Below, in pieces: positions 27,604 through 36,082 of a DNA stretch of 64,000 bases. The notes below the pieces were generated by a model that saw nothing but the letters and a program-made list of their open reading frames with translations, ran no database searches and was not told the origin of the DNA. The first letter of the stretch is position 1; every line of letters begins with the position of its first letter. A program made the translations under genes and the position numbers. Source of the stretch: DAHUYF01 sp052143095 (GTDB lineage: Bacteria > Pseudomonadota > Alphaproteobacteria > ATCC43930 > CGMCC-115725); the NCBI GenBank assembly GCA_052143095.1, contig JBKQTR010000229.1, positions 1 through 64,000 on the forward strand, given 5' to 3'.

Positions 27604-28085
27604 CGCCGGCGCCGCAGCAGCAGATAGAGCGCGCCGGCGCCGCCGTCTTTGGGCTGCGCCGGCGAGAAGGCGAGGAGGCGCGAGCGGTTGGGCGCTTCGT
27701 TGAGCCAGCGCGGCACCGCTGCGCGCAGCACGCCGCTCTTGCCGGTGATCAGCAGCAGGCAGCGCTTGTCGCTCGCGTGCGCGCGCGCCACGAACGTGGC
27801 GAGCGCGCGATGCGCCTCGTCCTGCGTCATGCCGTGAAGGTCGAGCCGCGCCTCGATCGCGCGCCGGCCGCGGCGCAAGCGCTCGGCGCTGCGGCGATCG
27901 AGCCCCGGCGCGGCATCGGCGGCGAGATCGCCACGGGCCGCGCCAGGAGCGGCCGCCGCGCGGGCGGGGCGCGGCGCCGGCTCGGCCGGCGGCGGGGGCG
28001 CGGCGCCTTCCTCGAGCGGCGCCACATCGCGCATGGCGGCGCGCCACAGCGCGCGCTCCTCGCGGCTAGGCGGCCGCCCCGTCAT
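27600..28085 (-). CDS. Smr-domain protein
   Basis: 161 residues. The C-terminal Smr domain (about 85-161) has LDLHGMTQDEAHRALATFV and LLLITGKSG, motifs of the Smr family of DNA/RNA-cleaving or ribosome-rescue domains; the N-terminus (RPPSREERALWRAAMRDVAPL) is the usual alphaproteobacterial leader, followed by a Pro/Ala linker. The ATG at 28083-28085 lies inside the end of lutC (20-nt overlap), unusual for this family. Confidence 0.9.
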   Translation of the reverse strand: MTGRPPSREERALWRAAMRDVAPLEEGAAPPPPAEPAPRPARAAAAPGAARGDLAADAAPGLDRRSAERLRRGRRAIEARLDLHGMTQDEAHRALATFVARAHASDKRCLLLITGKSGVLRAAVPRWLNEAPNRSRLLAFSPAQPKDGGAGALYLLLRRRR

Positions 28086-28770
28086 CGATGAGCACGATGT
28101 GGAGACGGCGGGGGCCATGCGCGCCGAGCTCGAGGCGCTGCTCGATATCGCCGGTGCGCGACGGCCCCGTGATGAAGTTGACGGTGCGCGGCAGCGCGAC
28201 GCTGCCGTCGGCCGCGCGCTTCAGCGCGCGCAGCCGGCTCCAGCCTTCCTCGTAGCTCGCCGCTACCTGCTCGCGGCGCAGCACCACGATATGCGTGTCC
28301 GGCAGGAAGTTGTTGCGCGTCGGGCTCTCCGGACCGGAGATCAGCATCAAGGTGCCGGTCTCGGCGATGCCGGCAAAGCCGGCGGTGACTCCCACCTGAT
28401 CGGCATCCTCGGCGCGGCCGCGGCGGATCTCGAGCATCGGCCGCGCGCTCCAGGGAATGCCGTCGAGCTGCGGGTCGGGGGTCATGACCAGGCGCGACGG
28501 CAGGTTGCGCTGCGACAGGTAATCGGCAACCGCTTGCGGCACCTCGGCGGCGCTCGCCACCCGCGTCACCGTGGTCTGCACCTCTTCCGCCATGCGCTGG
28601 AAGAGATCGATCTGGGCCGCAGGGCCGAGAGCGGCGGCGCGCGCCGGCACCAGGTTGCGCTCATGCGCGCCGAGCCGCGCGGCGATCTCGGCGCGGCTCG
28701 GCGCGTCAAGCGGCCCGCGCTTCAGCGAGCGGCGGATCGCGCCCAGGATCTGCGAGCGCGCCTCGCTCAT
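28066..28770 (-). CDS. lutC: Lactate utilization protein C (LUD domain)
   Basis: 234 residues. LUD-domain protein of the LutABC L-lactate oxidation complex. Seen: MSEARSQILGAIRRSL at the N-terminus, GVTAGFAGIAETGTLML in the centre and HIVVLRREQV, then TGPSRTGDIEQRLELGAHGPRRLHIVL at the end. It overlaps lutB by 4 nt and smr by 20 nt. Confidence 0.93.
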   Translation of the reverse strand: MSEARSQILGAIRRSLKRGPLDAPSRAEIAARLGAHERNLVPARAAALGPAAQIDLFQRMAEEVQTTVTRVASAAEVPQAVADYLSQRNLPSRLVMTPDPQLDGIPWSARPMLEIRRGRAEDADQVGVTAGFAGIAETGTLMLISGPESPTRNNFLPDTHIVVLRREQVAASYEEGWSRLRALKRAADGSVALPRTVNFITGPSRTGDIEQRLELGAHGPRRLHIVLIDDGAAA

Positions 28771-30191
28771 GGTCCGGCCTTGCGCCGCTCGGCCCAGAGG
28801 CTCATAAAGCTGCGGCCCTCGGGCGCCGGCAGGTCGCGGCCTTGCGTCCAGCCGCCGGCCAGCGGCAGCGCGCGGAAGCGGCCGCGCGGCGCACCGATCC
28901 AGCCGAGCACGCGGCTGGCGAGCGCGGCGGCGAAGCGATAGAGCGGCGGGCGCGCGGCGAGGAACGCCCAGGCACCGAGCCCATACCGGTACGTCGCCGG
29001 CGACAGCTTGCTCGCGAATTCGCGCTCGCGCCAATGGCGCATCATCCTGGGCAGCGGGATCTTCATCGGGCAGATGCTCTCGCAGCGGCCGCAAAAGGTC
29101 GAGGCGTTGGGCAGGTGGCCGGCCTCCTCAACGCCGACCAGGGTCGGCGTCAGCACCGCACCCATCGGCCCGGGATAGACCCAGCCATAGGCATGCCCGC
29201 CGACCGTGGCATAGACCGGGCAATGGTTCATGCAGGCGCCACAGCGGATGCAGCGCAGCATGTCCTGGAACTCGGTACCGAGCATGGCGCTGCGGCCGTT
29301 ATCGAGAAAGACGACGTGGAACTCGCCGGGCCCGTCGGTGTCCTCCGGCCGGCGCGGGCCCGTGGAGAGCGTGGTGTAGGTCGAGAATTCCTGGCCGGTG
29401 GCGGAGCGCGCCAGCAGGCGCAGCAGGGTCGAGACATCCTCGAGCGTCGGCACCAGCTTCTCGAGGCTCGCCAGCACGATATGCGCCTTGGTGAGGGTCT
29501 GCGTCAGGTCGCCATTGCCCTCATTGGTGACGATGACGGTCGAGCCGGTCTCGGCGATGCAGAAATTGGCGCCGGTGATGCCGACATCGGCCGCGAGGAA
29601 TTTCTGCCGCAGCACGGCGCGCGCCTCGGCCACCAGCGTCGAGGCCTCCTCCAGCGGGCGGGCGGGGTCGAGGCTCTTATGCGTCTGGCGGAAGCTCTCG
29701 GCGATCTGCTCTTTCACGAGATGGATGGCCGGCGCGATGATGTGGCTCGGATACTCCTTGCGGATCTGGATGATGTACTCGCCGAGATCGGTCTCGACCG
29801 GGGTCACGCCGTTCTGCTCGAGATAGTCGTTGAGGGCGATCTCCTCGGCGATCATGGTCTTGCCCTTGGTCACCGTCTTGGCGTCGAGGCGGCGGCAGAT
29901 CGCCAGCACGGTCTCGCGTGCCTCCTGCGGCGTGCGGCACCAATGCACCTCGCCGCCGCGCGCGACGACGTTCTGCTCGAAGATCTCGAGGTAGAGATCG
30001 AGATGCTCCAGCACATGATCCTTGATCGCCTTGCCTTGGTCGCGCAGCGCGTCGAACTCCGGCAGCCGCGCCACCGCGGCGGCGCGGCGGCCGGGGAAGC
30101 CGCTGCGCATCATGCCGAGCGCCTTCTGCAGATTGACGTCGGCAAGCGCCTGGTGCGCGTTCGCCTTGAAGGCGTGGCTGGTCGGTTGCAT
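28767..30191 (-). CDS. lutB: Lactate utilization iron-sulfur protein B
   Basis: 474 residues. Electron-transfer subunit of LutABC. An N-terminal LUD domain (about 60-300, with GITGANFCIAETGS) is followed by two [4Fe-4S] ferredoxin motifs: CIRCGACMNHCP near residue 312 and CGRCESICP near 365. The C-terminal tail is hydrophobic and may contact the membrane. The start overlaps the lutA stop by one base (TGATG). Confidence 0.95.
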   Translation of the reverse strand: MQPTSHAFKANAHQALADVNLQKALGMMRSGFPGRRAAAVARLPEFDALRDQGKAIKDHVLEHLDLYLEIFEQNVVARGGEVHWCRTPQEARETVLAICRRLDAKTVTKGKTMIAEEIALNDYLEQNGVTPVETDLGEYIIQIRKEYPSHIIAPAIHLVKEQIAESFRQTHKSLDPARPLEEASTLVAEARAVLRQKFLAADVGITGANFCIAETGSTVIVTNEGNGDLTQTLTKAHIVLASLEKLVPTLEDVSTLLRLLARSATGQEFSTYTTLSTGPRRPEDTDGPGEFHVVFLDNGRSAMLGTEFQDMLRCIRCGACMNHCPVYATVGGHAYGWVYPGPMGAVLTPTLVGVEEAGHLPNASTFCGRCESICPMKIPLPRMMRHWREREFASKLSPATYRYGLGAWAFLAARPPLYRFAAALASRVLGWIGAPRGRFRALPLAGGWTQGRDLPAPEGRSFMSLWAERRKAGP

Positions 30192-30970
30192 CAGCCGCGC
30201 TCCGTCGCCGGCGCGCCGATCGGCGGCGTCTTGTCGGTGACGCCGGCAAGCACCTCGGCGACATGGCGGACGCGCACCGGCTTGCCGAGCCGCGTCAGCT
30301 TGCCGGCCATGTTGAGCAGGCAGCCCATATCGCCGGCGAGCAGCGTGTCGGCGCCGGTGGCGGCGATGTCGGCGGCCTTGTCGGCGACCATGCGGTCGGA
30401 GATCTCGGGATACTTGATGCAGAAGGTGCCGCCGAAGCCGCAGCAGATCTCCGCACCGGGCAGCTCCTCGAGGCGCAAGCCCGCGACCGAGCGCAGCAGC
30501 CGGCGCGGCTGCTCCTTGACGCCGAGCTCGCGCAGCCCGGAGCAGGCGTCGTGATATGTCGCGACGCCGTCATAGCGCGCCTCGACGCGCTCCAGCTTCA
30601 GCACATCGGCGAGGAAGGAGACGAGCTCGTAGGTGCGTTTCGCCAGATGCTGCGCGCGCTGATAGAGCGCGGGCTCGTCGGCGAAGAGTTCGAGGTAATG
30701 CTGCTTGATCATGCCGCCGCAGGAGCCCGACGGCACGACGACGTAGTCGAAACCCTCGAAGGCGTCGAGCACCTGGCGCGCGATCACCTTGGTGTCGGGC
30801 TTGTCGCCGGAATTATAGGCGGGCTGGCCGCAGCAGGTTTGCGTCGGCGGCACCTCGACGGTGCAGCCGGCGCCCTCGAGCAGCTTCACCGCGGCGAAGC
30901 CGACGCTCGGGCGGAAGAGGTCGACGAGACAGGTGACGAAGAGACCGACGCGGATCGGCGGTGCAGGCAT
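30191..30970 (-). CDS. lutA: Lactate utilization protein A (CCG domains)
   Basis: 259 residues. Two cysteine-rich CCG domains typical of heterodisulfide-reductase-like proteins: TCCGQPAYNSG near residue 46 with upstream Cys in VTCLVD, and EICCGFGGTFC near 175 with HDACSGLR. With LutB and LutC it oxidises L-lactate to pyruvate. First gene of the lut operon; GAGGA lies directly upstream. No lutR or lctP lies next to it; the XRE protein at the operon end might be a regulator, but that gene is more likely part of the older smr-xre pair. Confidence 0.95.
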   Translation of the reverse strand: MPAPPIRVGLFVTCLVDLFRPSVGFAAVKLLEGAGCTVEVPPTQTCCGQPAYNSGDKPDTKVIARQVLDAFEGFDYVVVPSGSCGGMIKQHYLELFADEPALYQRAQHLAKRTYELVSFLADVLKLERVEARYDGVATYHDACSGLRELGVKEQPRRLLRSVAGLRLEELPGAEICCGFGGTFCIKYPEISDRMVADKAADIAATGADTLLAGDMGCLLNMAGKLTRLGKPVRVRHVAEVLAGVTDKTPPIGAPATERG

Positions 30971-31093
30971 TCCTCATTCCTCGGCCAGCCGGGCTCGGGC
31001 GCTCTCGGGCGCCCTTCTTGTCGCTGCCGCAGCATGGTCAGCCCGGGCGCGGAAAGCAAGCAATCGCCCCAGCGACCTCGGACTTCTTGAGGG

Positions 31094-31160
31094 GTGCGGC
31101 TTTCGCGCTTGCCGCGCAAGCGCTGGGGCCGCCTCCGACGAGCGCTCCGCGCTCGCGGCG
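31094..31160 (-). repeat. Three-hairpin 3'-UTR element, family B copy 6 (downstream of glycine-zipper gene)
   Basis: Minus-strand order: hairpin CGAGCGC/GCGCTCG (31139-31155), linker, hairpin GCGCTTGC/GCAAGCGC (31105-31123), then GAAAGCCGCAC. The second hairpin differs from the other copies at two paired positions, and both changes keep pairing. The rest of the 30971-31207 gap shows nothing else I can name. Confidence 0.75.
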
Positions 31161-31207
31161 AAGGAACGCCCGCCGCAGGGGTCTGCGGCGGACGGCGGCC
31201 AAGACGA

Positions 31208-31723
31208 TTAGCGCGGCGGGGGCGGGGGCGGCGGCCCCGGCGGGGGCGGGGGCGGCAGCGCACCCGGGGGCGGCGGCGGCGGCAGAGAAGGCGCCGTCGC
31301 GACGAAGCCCGGCACCTGGTTGCCGCGCGAATACATGCATTGCGAATAGGCATGGTCGTAGAATTGCTGCGCGGTGTAGGTGCTGCGCTCGGCCTGGCCC
31401 GCGCCGACCGCGGTGCCGCCGACCGCGCCGGCACCAGCGCCGATCGCCGCGCCGCGGCCGCCACCGATGGCGGCGCCGAGCCCGGCGCCCAGCACCGTGC
31501 CGATGATGGCGCTGCCGACCTGCGCGTTGTTCCCTTGCTCGGCGACGCCGGCGCTCTGCTGCTGGGCGAATTGCCGGCAGAAGATATCGTCCTGCTGGAA
31601 CACCTCAAAGGGCTTGCCCGGCGCCGGCATCACCTGCACGCGCGGTCCCATCGGCGCCTGCGCGCAACCCGCGAGCAGCGCCAGCGTGGTTGCAGCGACA
31701 ACAGCCGCTTTAGCCTGCCTCAA
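31208..31723 (-). CDS. Glycine-zipper lipoprotein with poly-proline tail
   Basis: 171 residues. Lipoprotein signal (MRQAKAAVVAATTLALLAGC) with cleavage before Cys 20. The middle (about 70-108) is a glycine zipper (VGSAIIGTVLGAGLGAAIGG and GAAIGAGAGAVGGTAVG), typical of outer-membrane-associated small proteins. The C-terminus is a run of prolines. The start is a TTG at 31721-31723 with GGAGG 8 nt upstream. First of three consecutive small envelope genes on this strand; the exact role is unknown. Confidence 0.82.
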   Translation of the reverse strand: MRQAKAAVVAATTLALLAGCAQAPMGPRVQVMPAPGKPFEVFQQDDIFCRQFAQQQSAGVAEQGNNAQVGSAIIGTVLGAGLGAAIGGGRGAAIGAGAGAVGGTAVGAGQAERSTYTAQQFYDHAYSQCMYSRGNQVPGFVATAPSLPPPPPPGALPPPPPPGPPPPPPPR

Positions 31724-31735
31724 GATCGTGCCTCC

Positions 31736-32089
31736 TCAATGCGAAGGTTGCGCCGGAACCTGCCGCCAGCCGGAGCCGCAGGTCTGGACGGTGGGATAGT
31801 AGCCCTGCGGGTTGTCGCAGTAGTACCAGTTTTGCTGCGGCTGCTGCACATAAGCCGGCTGGGCCGGCGCCACCACCACCGGCGGCGGGGCATAGACGAC
31901 CGGCGGGGGCGCGTAAACCACCGGCGGGGGATAGTAATAGGGATAGGGATAAGGCCCGTAGCCGTAGAACGGCACGCCGATGCCGACGCCGACGACCACG
32001 CGCGCCGCGGCGGGGGCCGCCGGGAGAGAGACGGCCAGCGCCAAGCCGGCCAGAGCCAGCGCCGCCGTCAGAGCTGTTCGCTTTATCAT
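31736..32089 (-). CDS. Secreted Tyr/Pro-rich protein with C-terminal WYYC motif (1)
   Basis: 117 residues. Signal peptide at 1-28 (MIKRTALTAALALAGLALAV), then a Tyr/Pro-rich stretch (YGYGPYPYPYYYPPP and repeated YAPPPVV), ending in a conserved NWYYCDNPQGYYPTVQTC...WRQVPA module seen in many proteobacterial secreted proteins. Two cysteines in the module may form a disulfide. The ATG at 32087-32089 has GGAGGAAGA upstream; the longer frame is rejected. Paralogous in its end module to the next gene. Function unknown. Confidence 0.8.
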   Translation of the reverse strand: MIKRTALTAALALAGLALAVSLPAAPAAARVVVGVGIGVPFYGYGPYPYPYYYPPPVVYAPPPVVYAPPPVVVAPAQPAYVQQPQQNWYYCDNPQGYYPTVQTCGSGWRQVPAQPSH

Positions 32090-32165
32090 CTTCTTCCTCC
32101 GGGAGTCGGTAGCGACTCGAGAGTATATAGGTATTGTACGAGGCGGCCGGCGTTTTCCTCCCCGT

Positions 32166-32681
32166 TCAGCGGGCTGCCGGTATCTGCCGCCAGGGGGTGT
32201 TACAGGTGCTGACATAAGGGTAATAGGATCTGCTCTCGTCGCAGTAATACCAGAACTGCGCCGGCGCCTGCCCCGAGGGCGGCGGCGGCGGGGCGGCGAC
32301 GACCGGTGGCGGCGGTGGCGGTGGCGGCGCGCCCGGCGCCACGATCACCACCGGGGGCGGCGCCGGCGGCACATAGGACGGGTAGGGGTAGACCGGCGAA
32401 GGATACCAATACCAGTAGCCGTCAGCCACCCACCACCAGCCGTAGCGGCCGTCATGCCAGTCGTGAAACCAGCCGCCGCCGCGCCAGAGCTCGAGCTCGA
32501 AAGGGGTGAAAAAGCGGAAATCATGGCCGTGAAAGTCGTGGTGGTCGCCGCGGCCCCGCTCGTAGTGACGATCGCGGTCGTCATGATGCTCGTCGTGATG
32601 CTCCTCGGCGAGCGCCGGCGCGATCGGCCCCGCCAGGATCAGGGCCAGCAACGCGCCGGTAAGATGCTTGCGCTTCCTCAT
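32166..32681 (-). CDS. Secreted His- and Tyr/Pro-rich protein with C-terminal WYYC motif (2)
   Basis: 171 residues. Signal peptide at 1-25 (cut after ALA). Then a His/Asp-rich segment (EEHHDEHHDD and DHHDFHGHDF), which could bind metal; a Trp/Tyr-rich section (YGWWWVADGYWYWYPSP); a long proline run; and the same end module as its neighbour (FWYYCDESRSYYPYVSTC...WRQIPA). RBS AAGGAAG lies before the ATG. Function unknown; probably periplasmic or outer-surface. Confidence 0.8.
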   Translation of the reverse strand: MRKRKHLTGALLALILAGPIAPALAEEHHDEHHDDRDRHYERGRGDHHDFHGHDFRFFTPFELELWRGGGWFHDWHDGRYGWWWVADGYWYWYPSPVYPYPSYVPPAPPPVVIVAPGAPPPPPPPPVVAAPPPPPSGQAPAQFWYYCDESRSYYPYVSTCNTPWRQIPAAR

Positions 32682-32811
32682 CGATCACTTCCTTTTGACA
32701 TCTGCCGATCGAGCCGCCCTCCCCGCCAGTGCCAGGCTGCGGTCCCGTGAGATAACGGGCGAGACGATACTCTATTTCCACCCTCCGGCGCCTCGTCCCT
32801 TGGTGCCGGAA

Positions 32812-33954
32812 TCACGATGTCGGCATGACATTTTTTGGCAACAGCAGGTAATAGACGCCGCGCGCCCGCATCGCGCCGGCGCGCGCCTCGGCCTCGGCGC
32901 CGGCCCCCCAGAAGACGTCGCCGCGCACCGGCCCGCGAATGGCGCCGCCGGTATCCTGCGCCACCAGCAGCCGCTGCAGGCCGGGACCGGCATCGAGGAA
33001 GACCGGCACGCCCAGCGGCACGAAGCTGCGATCAACGGCAAGGCTGCGGCCGGGGGTGAGCACCACCCCCTCGCTGCCGATCGGCCCCTCGCCGGTGACT
33101 TCGCGGAAAAAGACATAAGAAGGATTTTCCGCCATCAGCGCCTTGCCCGCCTCGGGATGTGCCTTGATCCAGGCGTGGATCGCCTGCATCGAGATATCCT
33201 CCTTGGCGAGCACGCCGCGTTCCACCAGCAGCCTGCCGATGGCTACATAGGCCTGACCGTTCTGCCCGTCATAGCCGACGCGCACCATGCTGCCATCGGG
33301 CAGGCGGACGCGGCCCGAGCCCTGGATCTGCAGGAAGAAGGCGGCAACGGGATCGTCGACCCAAAGGAAGGCGAGGTGATAGCGGTCGAGCGCGCCATGC
33401 TCGATCTCGGCGCGGCTCTCATAGGGCTTGAGCCGGCCGTCGACGACGCGGCCGGCGATGCGCTCACCGCGCCAGGCGGGGCGGAAGAGGCCGAGCTCGA
33501 CCATCACGAGATCGGGCGGGCGGCGGAGCAGCGGCGTGGCGAAGCCGCCGCCAGGTTGGCGCGCACCGTCGAGCTCGGCCTCGTAATAGCCGGTGAAGAG
33601 GCCTTCGGCGACGCCGTTATTGCCTGCTTGCCACGGCTGGAACCAGGTCTCGAGAAAGCGCCGCGCCGCCGCGTCATCGGGCGCGGGCGGCAGCGCCGCG
33701 CAGGGCGACTGCCAGTCGGCGGCGGTGCCGGCGACACCGAGCGCGGTGGCGGCCGGCGCTTTCAGCAGCGCGGCGCAGGAGCGCGCAAAAGCCGCGAGCG
33801 CCGCGCCGGGCGTATCCTGCTGCCAGCCGGCGAGATCGGCAAAGCGCGCCGGCGCCAGGCTCAAGTGATCCGGCGGCGGCGGTCGCGGCGTGCAGGCGAA
33901 AAGCGACAGCAGCAGGAGAAACGCGGCCGTCCAGCTACGGGCTGTGCGTGGCAA
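32812..33954 (-). CDS. mltA: Membrane-bound lytic murein transglycosylase A
   Basis: 380 residues. Cleaves peptidoglycan glycan strands with 1,6-anhydro product. Lipoprotein signal with a Cys near residue 21 (LLLLSLFAC). The MltA domain follows (GLFTGYYEAELDGA near 120) and the 3D/RlpA-like catalytic end has VAQDTGGAIRGPVRGDVFWGAG with the catalytic Asp. The only start compatible with the signal peptide is a TTG at 33952-33954, inside the last 20 nt of the upstream gene, so translation is coupled. Confidence 0.93.
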   Translation of the reverse strand: MPRTARSWTAAFLLLLSLFACTPRPPPPDHLSLAPARFADLAGWQQDTPGAALAAFARSCAALLKAPAATALGVAGTAADWQSPCAALPPAPDDAAARRFLETWFQPWQAGNNGVAEGLFTGYYEAELDGARQPGGGFATPLLRRPPDLVMVELGLFRPAWRGERIAGRVVDGRLKPYESRAEIEHGALDRYHLAFLWVDDPVAAFFLQIQGSGRVRLPDGSMVRVGYDGQNGQAYVAIGRLLVERGVLAKEDISMQAIHAWIKAHPEAGKALMAENPSYVFFREVTGEGPIGSEGVVLTPGRSLAVDRSFVPLGVPVFLDAGPGLQRLLVAQDTGGAIRGPVRGDVFWGAGAEAEARAGAMRARGVYYLLLPKNVMPTS

Positions 33955-34603
33955 CGAGCGTCCAGTTGGGGTCGCGCGAGCGCAGCGAGCGGGCGAAGGT
34001 CCAGAGATCGGTCTTCTCCTCGACCTGGTCGGGATTGCCCTCCACCACCGAGCCGTCGGCGGCGCGCGTCAAGTTGATCTGCTCGGAGACGAACTTCACC
34101 GTGACATGCGCGGTGTCGCCGTCGAGCCCGGCATCGACGATCTCCACCGCCTTGAGGCTCAGCAGGTTGGTGTCGAGCGTCTCGTGCTGCGCCCGGCGCG
34201 TGCGGACCGCCTGGCTGAAGGAGGCGAAGACCGGTTCGCTGAGCAGCGGCTGCAGCGTCGCCGTGTCGCCCTTGGCGAAAGCGTTGACGATGATCTCGAA
34301 AGCGGCGCGCGCGCCGGCGAGGAACTGCGTCTCGTCGAAGCTCTTATCCGCCGCTTTGAGCCGGGCGATGCCGTCGGCCAGCGGCAGCACCGCGCCGGCA
34401 GGGGCAGGCGGCGCGCGGTCGCGCGGCGGCGGCAGCGGCACGACCGTCTCGGGCGGCGCGGCGGCGGCGGGCGGCGGCGCGAAGGGATCGCGGCGGCGCT
34501 CATTGCCGGTGCGCCGGCCGAGCACGCTCCTGAGGCGCAGCACCAGCAGGCCCGCGATCACCGCGAACACGACGATATCGAGGAATTGATAGCCGTCGCC
34601 CAT
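33935..34603 (-). CDS. Tim44/TimA-like membrane-anchored protein
   Basis: 222 residues. N-terminal single membrane anchor (GYQFLDIVVFAVIAGLLVLRLRSVLG), Pro-rich linker, then a Tim44-like domain (about 90-222, with FLAGARAAFEIIVNAFAKGDTATLQPLLSEPVF and NWTLVATHSP). Bacterial relatives are inner-membrane proteins (TimA) of uncertain role. The gene pairs with mltA next to secB throughout alphaproteobacteria. The ATG at 34601-34603 is directly before the anchor. Confidence 0.9.
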   Translation of the reverse strand: MGDGYQFLDIVVFAVIAGLLVLRLRSVLGRRTGNERRRDPFAPPPAAAAPPETVVPLPPPRDRAPPAPAGAVLPLADGIARLKAADKSFDETQFLAGARAAFEIIVNAFAKGDTATLQPLLSEPVFASFSQAVRTRRAQHETLDTNLLSLKAVEIVDAGLDGDTAHVTVKFVSEQINLTRAADGSVVEGNPDQVEEKTDLWTFARSLRSRDPNWTLVATHSP

Positions 34604-34676
34604 CGACCTCAACCGTAGTGAGAGCCATACGCCCCTGGTAGATAGGCTCGACCCGGGGAAAGGGCAAGCGCAGGGG

Positions 34677-35180
34677 TCAGTCCGCGGCGTCCGCCACATC
34701 GGCATCGAGCACGGTGATCGCCGGGCGGCCGACAGCGAAATGAAAGATCACCATGGACAGGAGCTGATGGACGGCGTGGTCGTCCTCCGACAGCGGCAGC
34801 AGCAGGCGGCGCGCGAAATAGGTCTTGCCGCGCTTGGCGCTGACGAAGGCGCTGGCGGCAAAGACCGGCACGCGCTCGCGCCAGACCGCGCGGTGCAGCT
34901 CGTTGATGTAGTCGCGGTAGCTGCCGTTGGCGACCTCCTCGACGCAGCGTCCGGTGGGGTCGATGCCGATGGCGCGGGCGATGGCGGTGCCGGCAAGGCG
35001 GTAGCGGAAGCGCCGACCGTCCTCGACGCTCTCGCTGATGACGAGATGCGGCAAGAGGCGCGGCACCTCGGTGGGATCGATCTGGCGGCGCGGCGGCATG
35101 CGTCGGGCCGCGCGCTTCAGCCGCCAATAGGCGTAGAGCTCGCGCAGCAAGGGATCATCCAGATGAGTTTCGAAAGACAT
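34677..35180 (-). CDS. PAS_5-type single PAS protein (second copy)
   Basis: 167 residues. The pattern matches the protein at 26.6 kb: LYAYWRLKRAARRMPPRRQIDPTEVPRLLPHLVI, then FRYRLAGTAIARAIGIDPTGR and LLLPLSEDDHAVHQLLSM. No output domain. The ATG at 35178-35180 is used; an in-frame start at 35216 adds 12 doubtful residues. It is divergent from secB with a 161-nt gap. Confidence 0.82.
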   Translation of the reverse strand: MSFETHLDDPLLRELYAYWRLKRAARRMPPRRQIDPTEVPRLLPHLVISESVEDGRRFRYRLAGTAIARAIGIDPTGRCVEEVANGSYRDYINELHRAVWRERVPVFAASAFVSAKRGKTYFARRLLLPLSEDDHAVHQLLSMVIFHFAVGRPAITVLDADVADAAD

Positions 35181-35341
35181 CCAACGCCTCGCCCGAGCGT
35201 CATGCTGGAACGCCAAGCGTTAAAAATTGAATAATCCGCCAACGTAACAATTTCGTCACGGCGGCAGGCGGGCGGCCAGGGTTGTGCGCCCGCACCATCC
35301 GTGCTAGCGAGCGGCCCTCGGGAGATCAGGGAGAAGCGCTC

Positions 35342-35833
35342 ATGGCGGACCAGAACAGCGGCACGGCACTGCCGGGCGGCAACGGCGCGAGCGTGCAGCA
35401 GCTCATCGTCAATGCACAGTACATCAAGGATTTCTCTTTCGAGAACCCGCGCGCGCCGCACAGCCTGATGCAGCAGAAGGAGCCGCCCGAGGTGCAGCTC
35501 GGCGTCGACGTCAAGGCGCAGTCGCTGGGCCAGGACATCTATGAGGTGGTGCTCACCGTCAGCGCCAACGCGACCACCGCGGGCGAGGCGGTGTTCGTCG
35601 CCGAGCTCGCCTATGCCGCGGTGGTGACGGTGCGCAACACGCCGCAGGAGCTGCTGGCGACGCTGCTGCTGGTGGAGACGCCACGCCTGCTCTTCCCGTT
35701 CGCGCGCAGCATCGTCGCCACCGCGACGCGCGAAGGCGGCTTCCCGCCGCTGCTGCTGCATCCCGTCGATTTCGCGGACCTGTTGCGCCGGCAGCAGCTG
35801 GTGCAGACGGCAGGCCCCGTCGCGAGCGCGTAG
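35342..35833 (+). CDS. secB: Protein-export chaperone SecB
   Basis: 163 residues. Tetrameric chaperone that keeps preproteins unfolded and passes them to SecA. Recognised by QYIKDFSFENPRAPHSL, the VVLTVSANATTAGEAVFVAELAYAA core, and LLFPFARSIVATATREGGFPPLLLHPVDF. The position next to dnaQ and Tim44 is the conserved alphaproteobacterial arrangement. A family B hairpin element follows its stop directly. Confidence 0.97.
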   Translation: MADQNSGTALPGGNGASVQQLIVNAQYIKDFSFENPRAPHSLMQQKEPPEVQLGVDVKAQSLGQDIYEVVLTVSANATTAGEAVFVAELAYAAVVTVRNTPQELLATLLLVETPRLLFPFARSIVATATREGGFPPLLLHPVDFADLLRRQQLVQTAGPVASA

Positions 35834-35912
35834 CCGCGAGCGCTCTTGCGCTCGTCGGCGGCGGCGTCAGCGGTTGCGTTGGCAACCGCGAGAGCCGCTC
35901 GGCGCGGACTGG
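35834..35912 (+). repeat. Three-hairpin 3'-UTR element, family B copy 2 (downstream of secB)
   Basis: Directly after the secB stop: hairpin GAGCGC/GCGCTC (35838-35853), GTCGGCGGCGGCGTCA linker, hairpin GCGGTTGC/GCAACCGC (35870-35889), then GAGAGCCGC and a third short stem CCGC/GCGG. Confidence 0.85.
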
Positions 35913-35938
35913 CCTCTCGTTTGCCGCTGCAATCCGTT

Positions 35939-35994
35939 CGTGCGTCCTTCGAGACGCGGCGCTGCGCGCCGCCCTCAGGATGAGGAAGCATTGA
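35939..35994. repeat. Palindromic repeat, family A copy 2
   Basis: CGTGCGTCCTTCGAGACGC, hairpin GCGGCGC/GCGCCGC and CCTCAGGATGAGGAAGCAT, in the convergent gap between secB and dnaQ. The downstream bases (GGCATC and CGATGATGCC) resemble those after copy 3. Confidence 0.85.
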
Positions 35995-36082
35995 ACATGG
36001 CATCGACCGACGATGCCGCGCTATCGAATCCGGTCCCTATAGGACACGGTCACAGGCTCCCGTCTTTCGCCGCGGCGCGGCG

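Noticed and set aside
31208..32400. GC-rich short tandem repeats in the envelope cluster
   Set aside because: They are poly-proline and Tyr/Pro codon runs of real proteins rather than a non-coding array.
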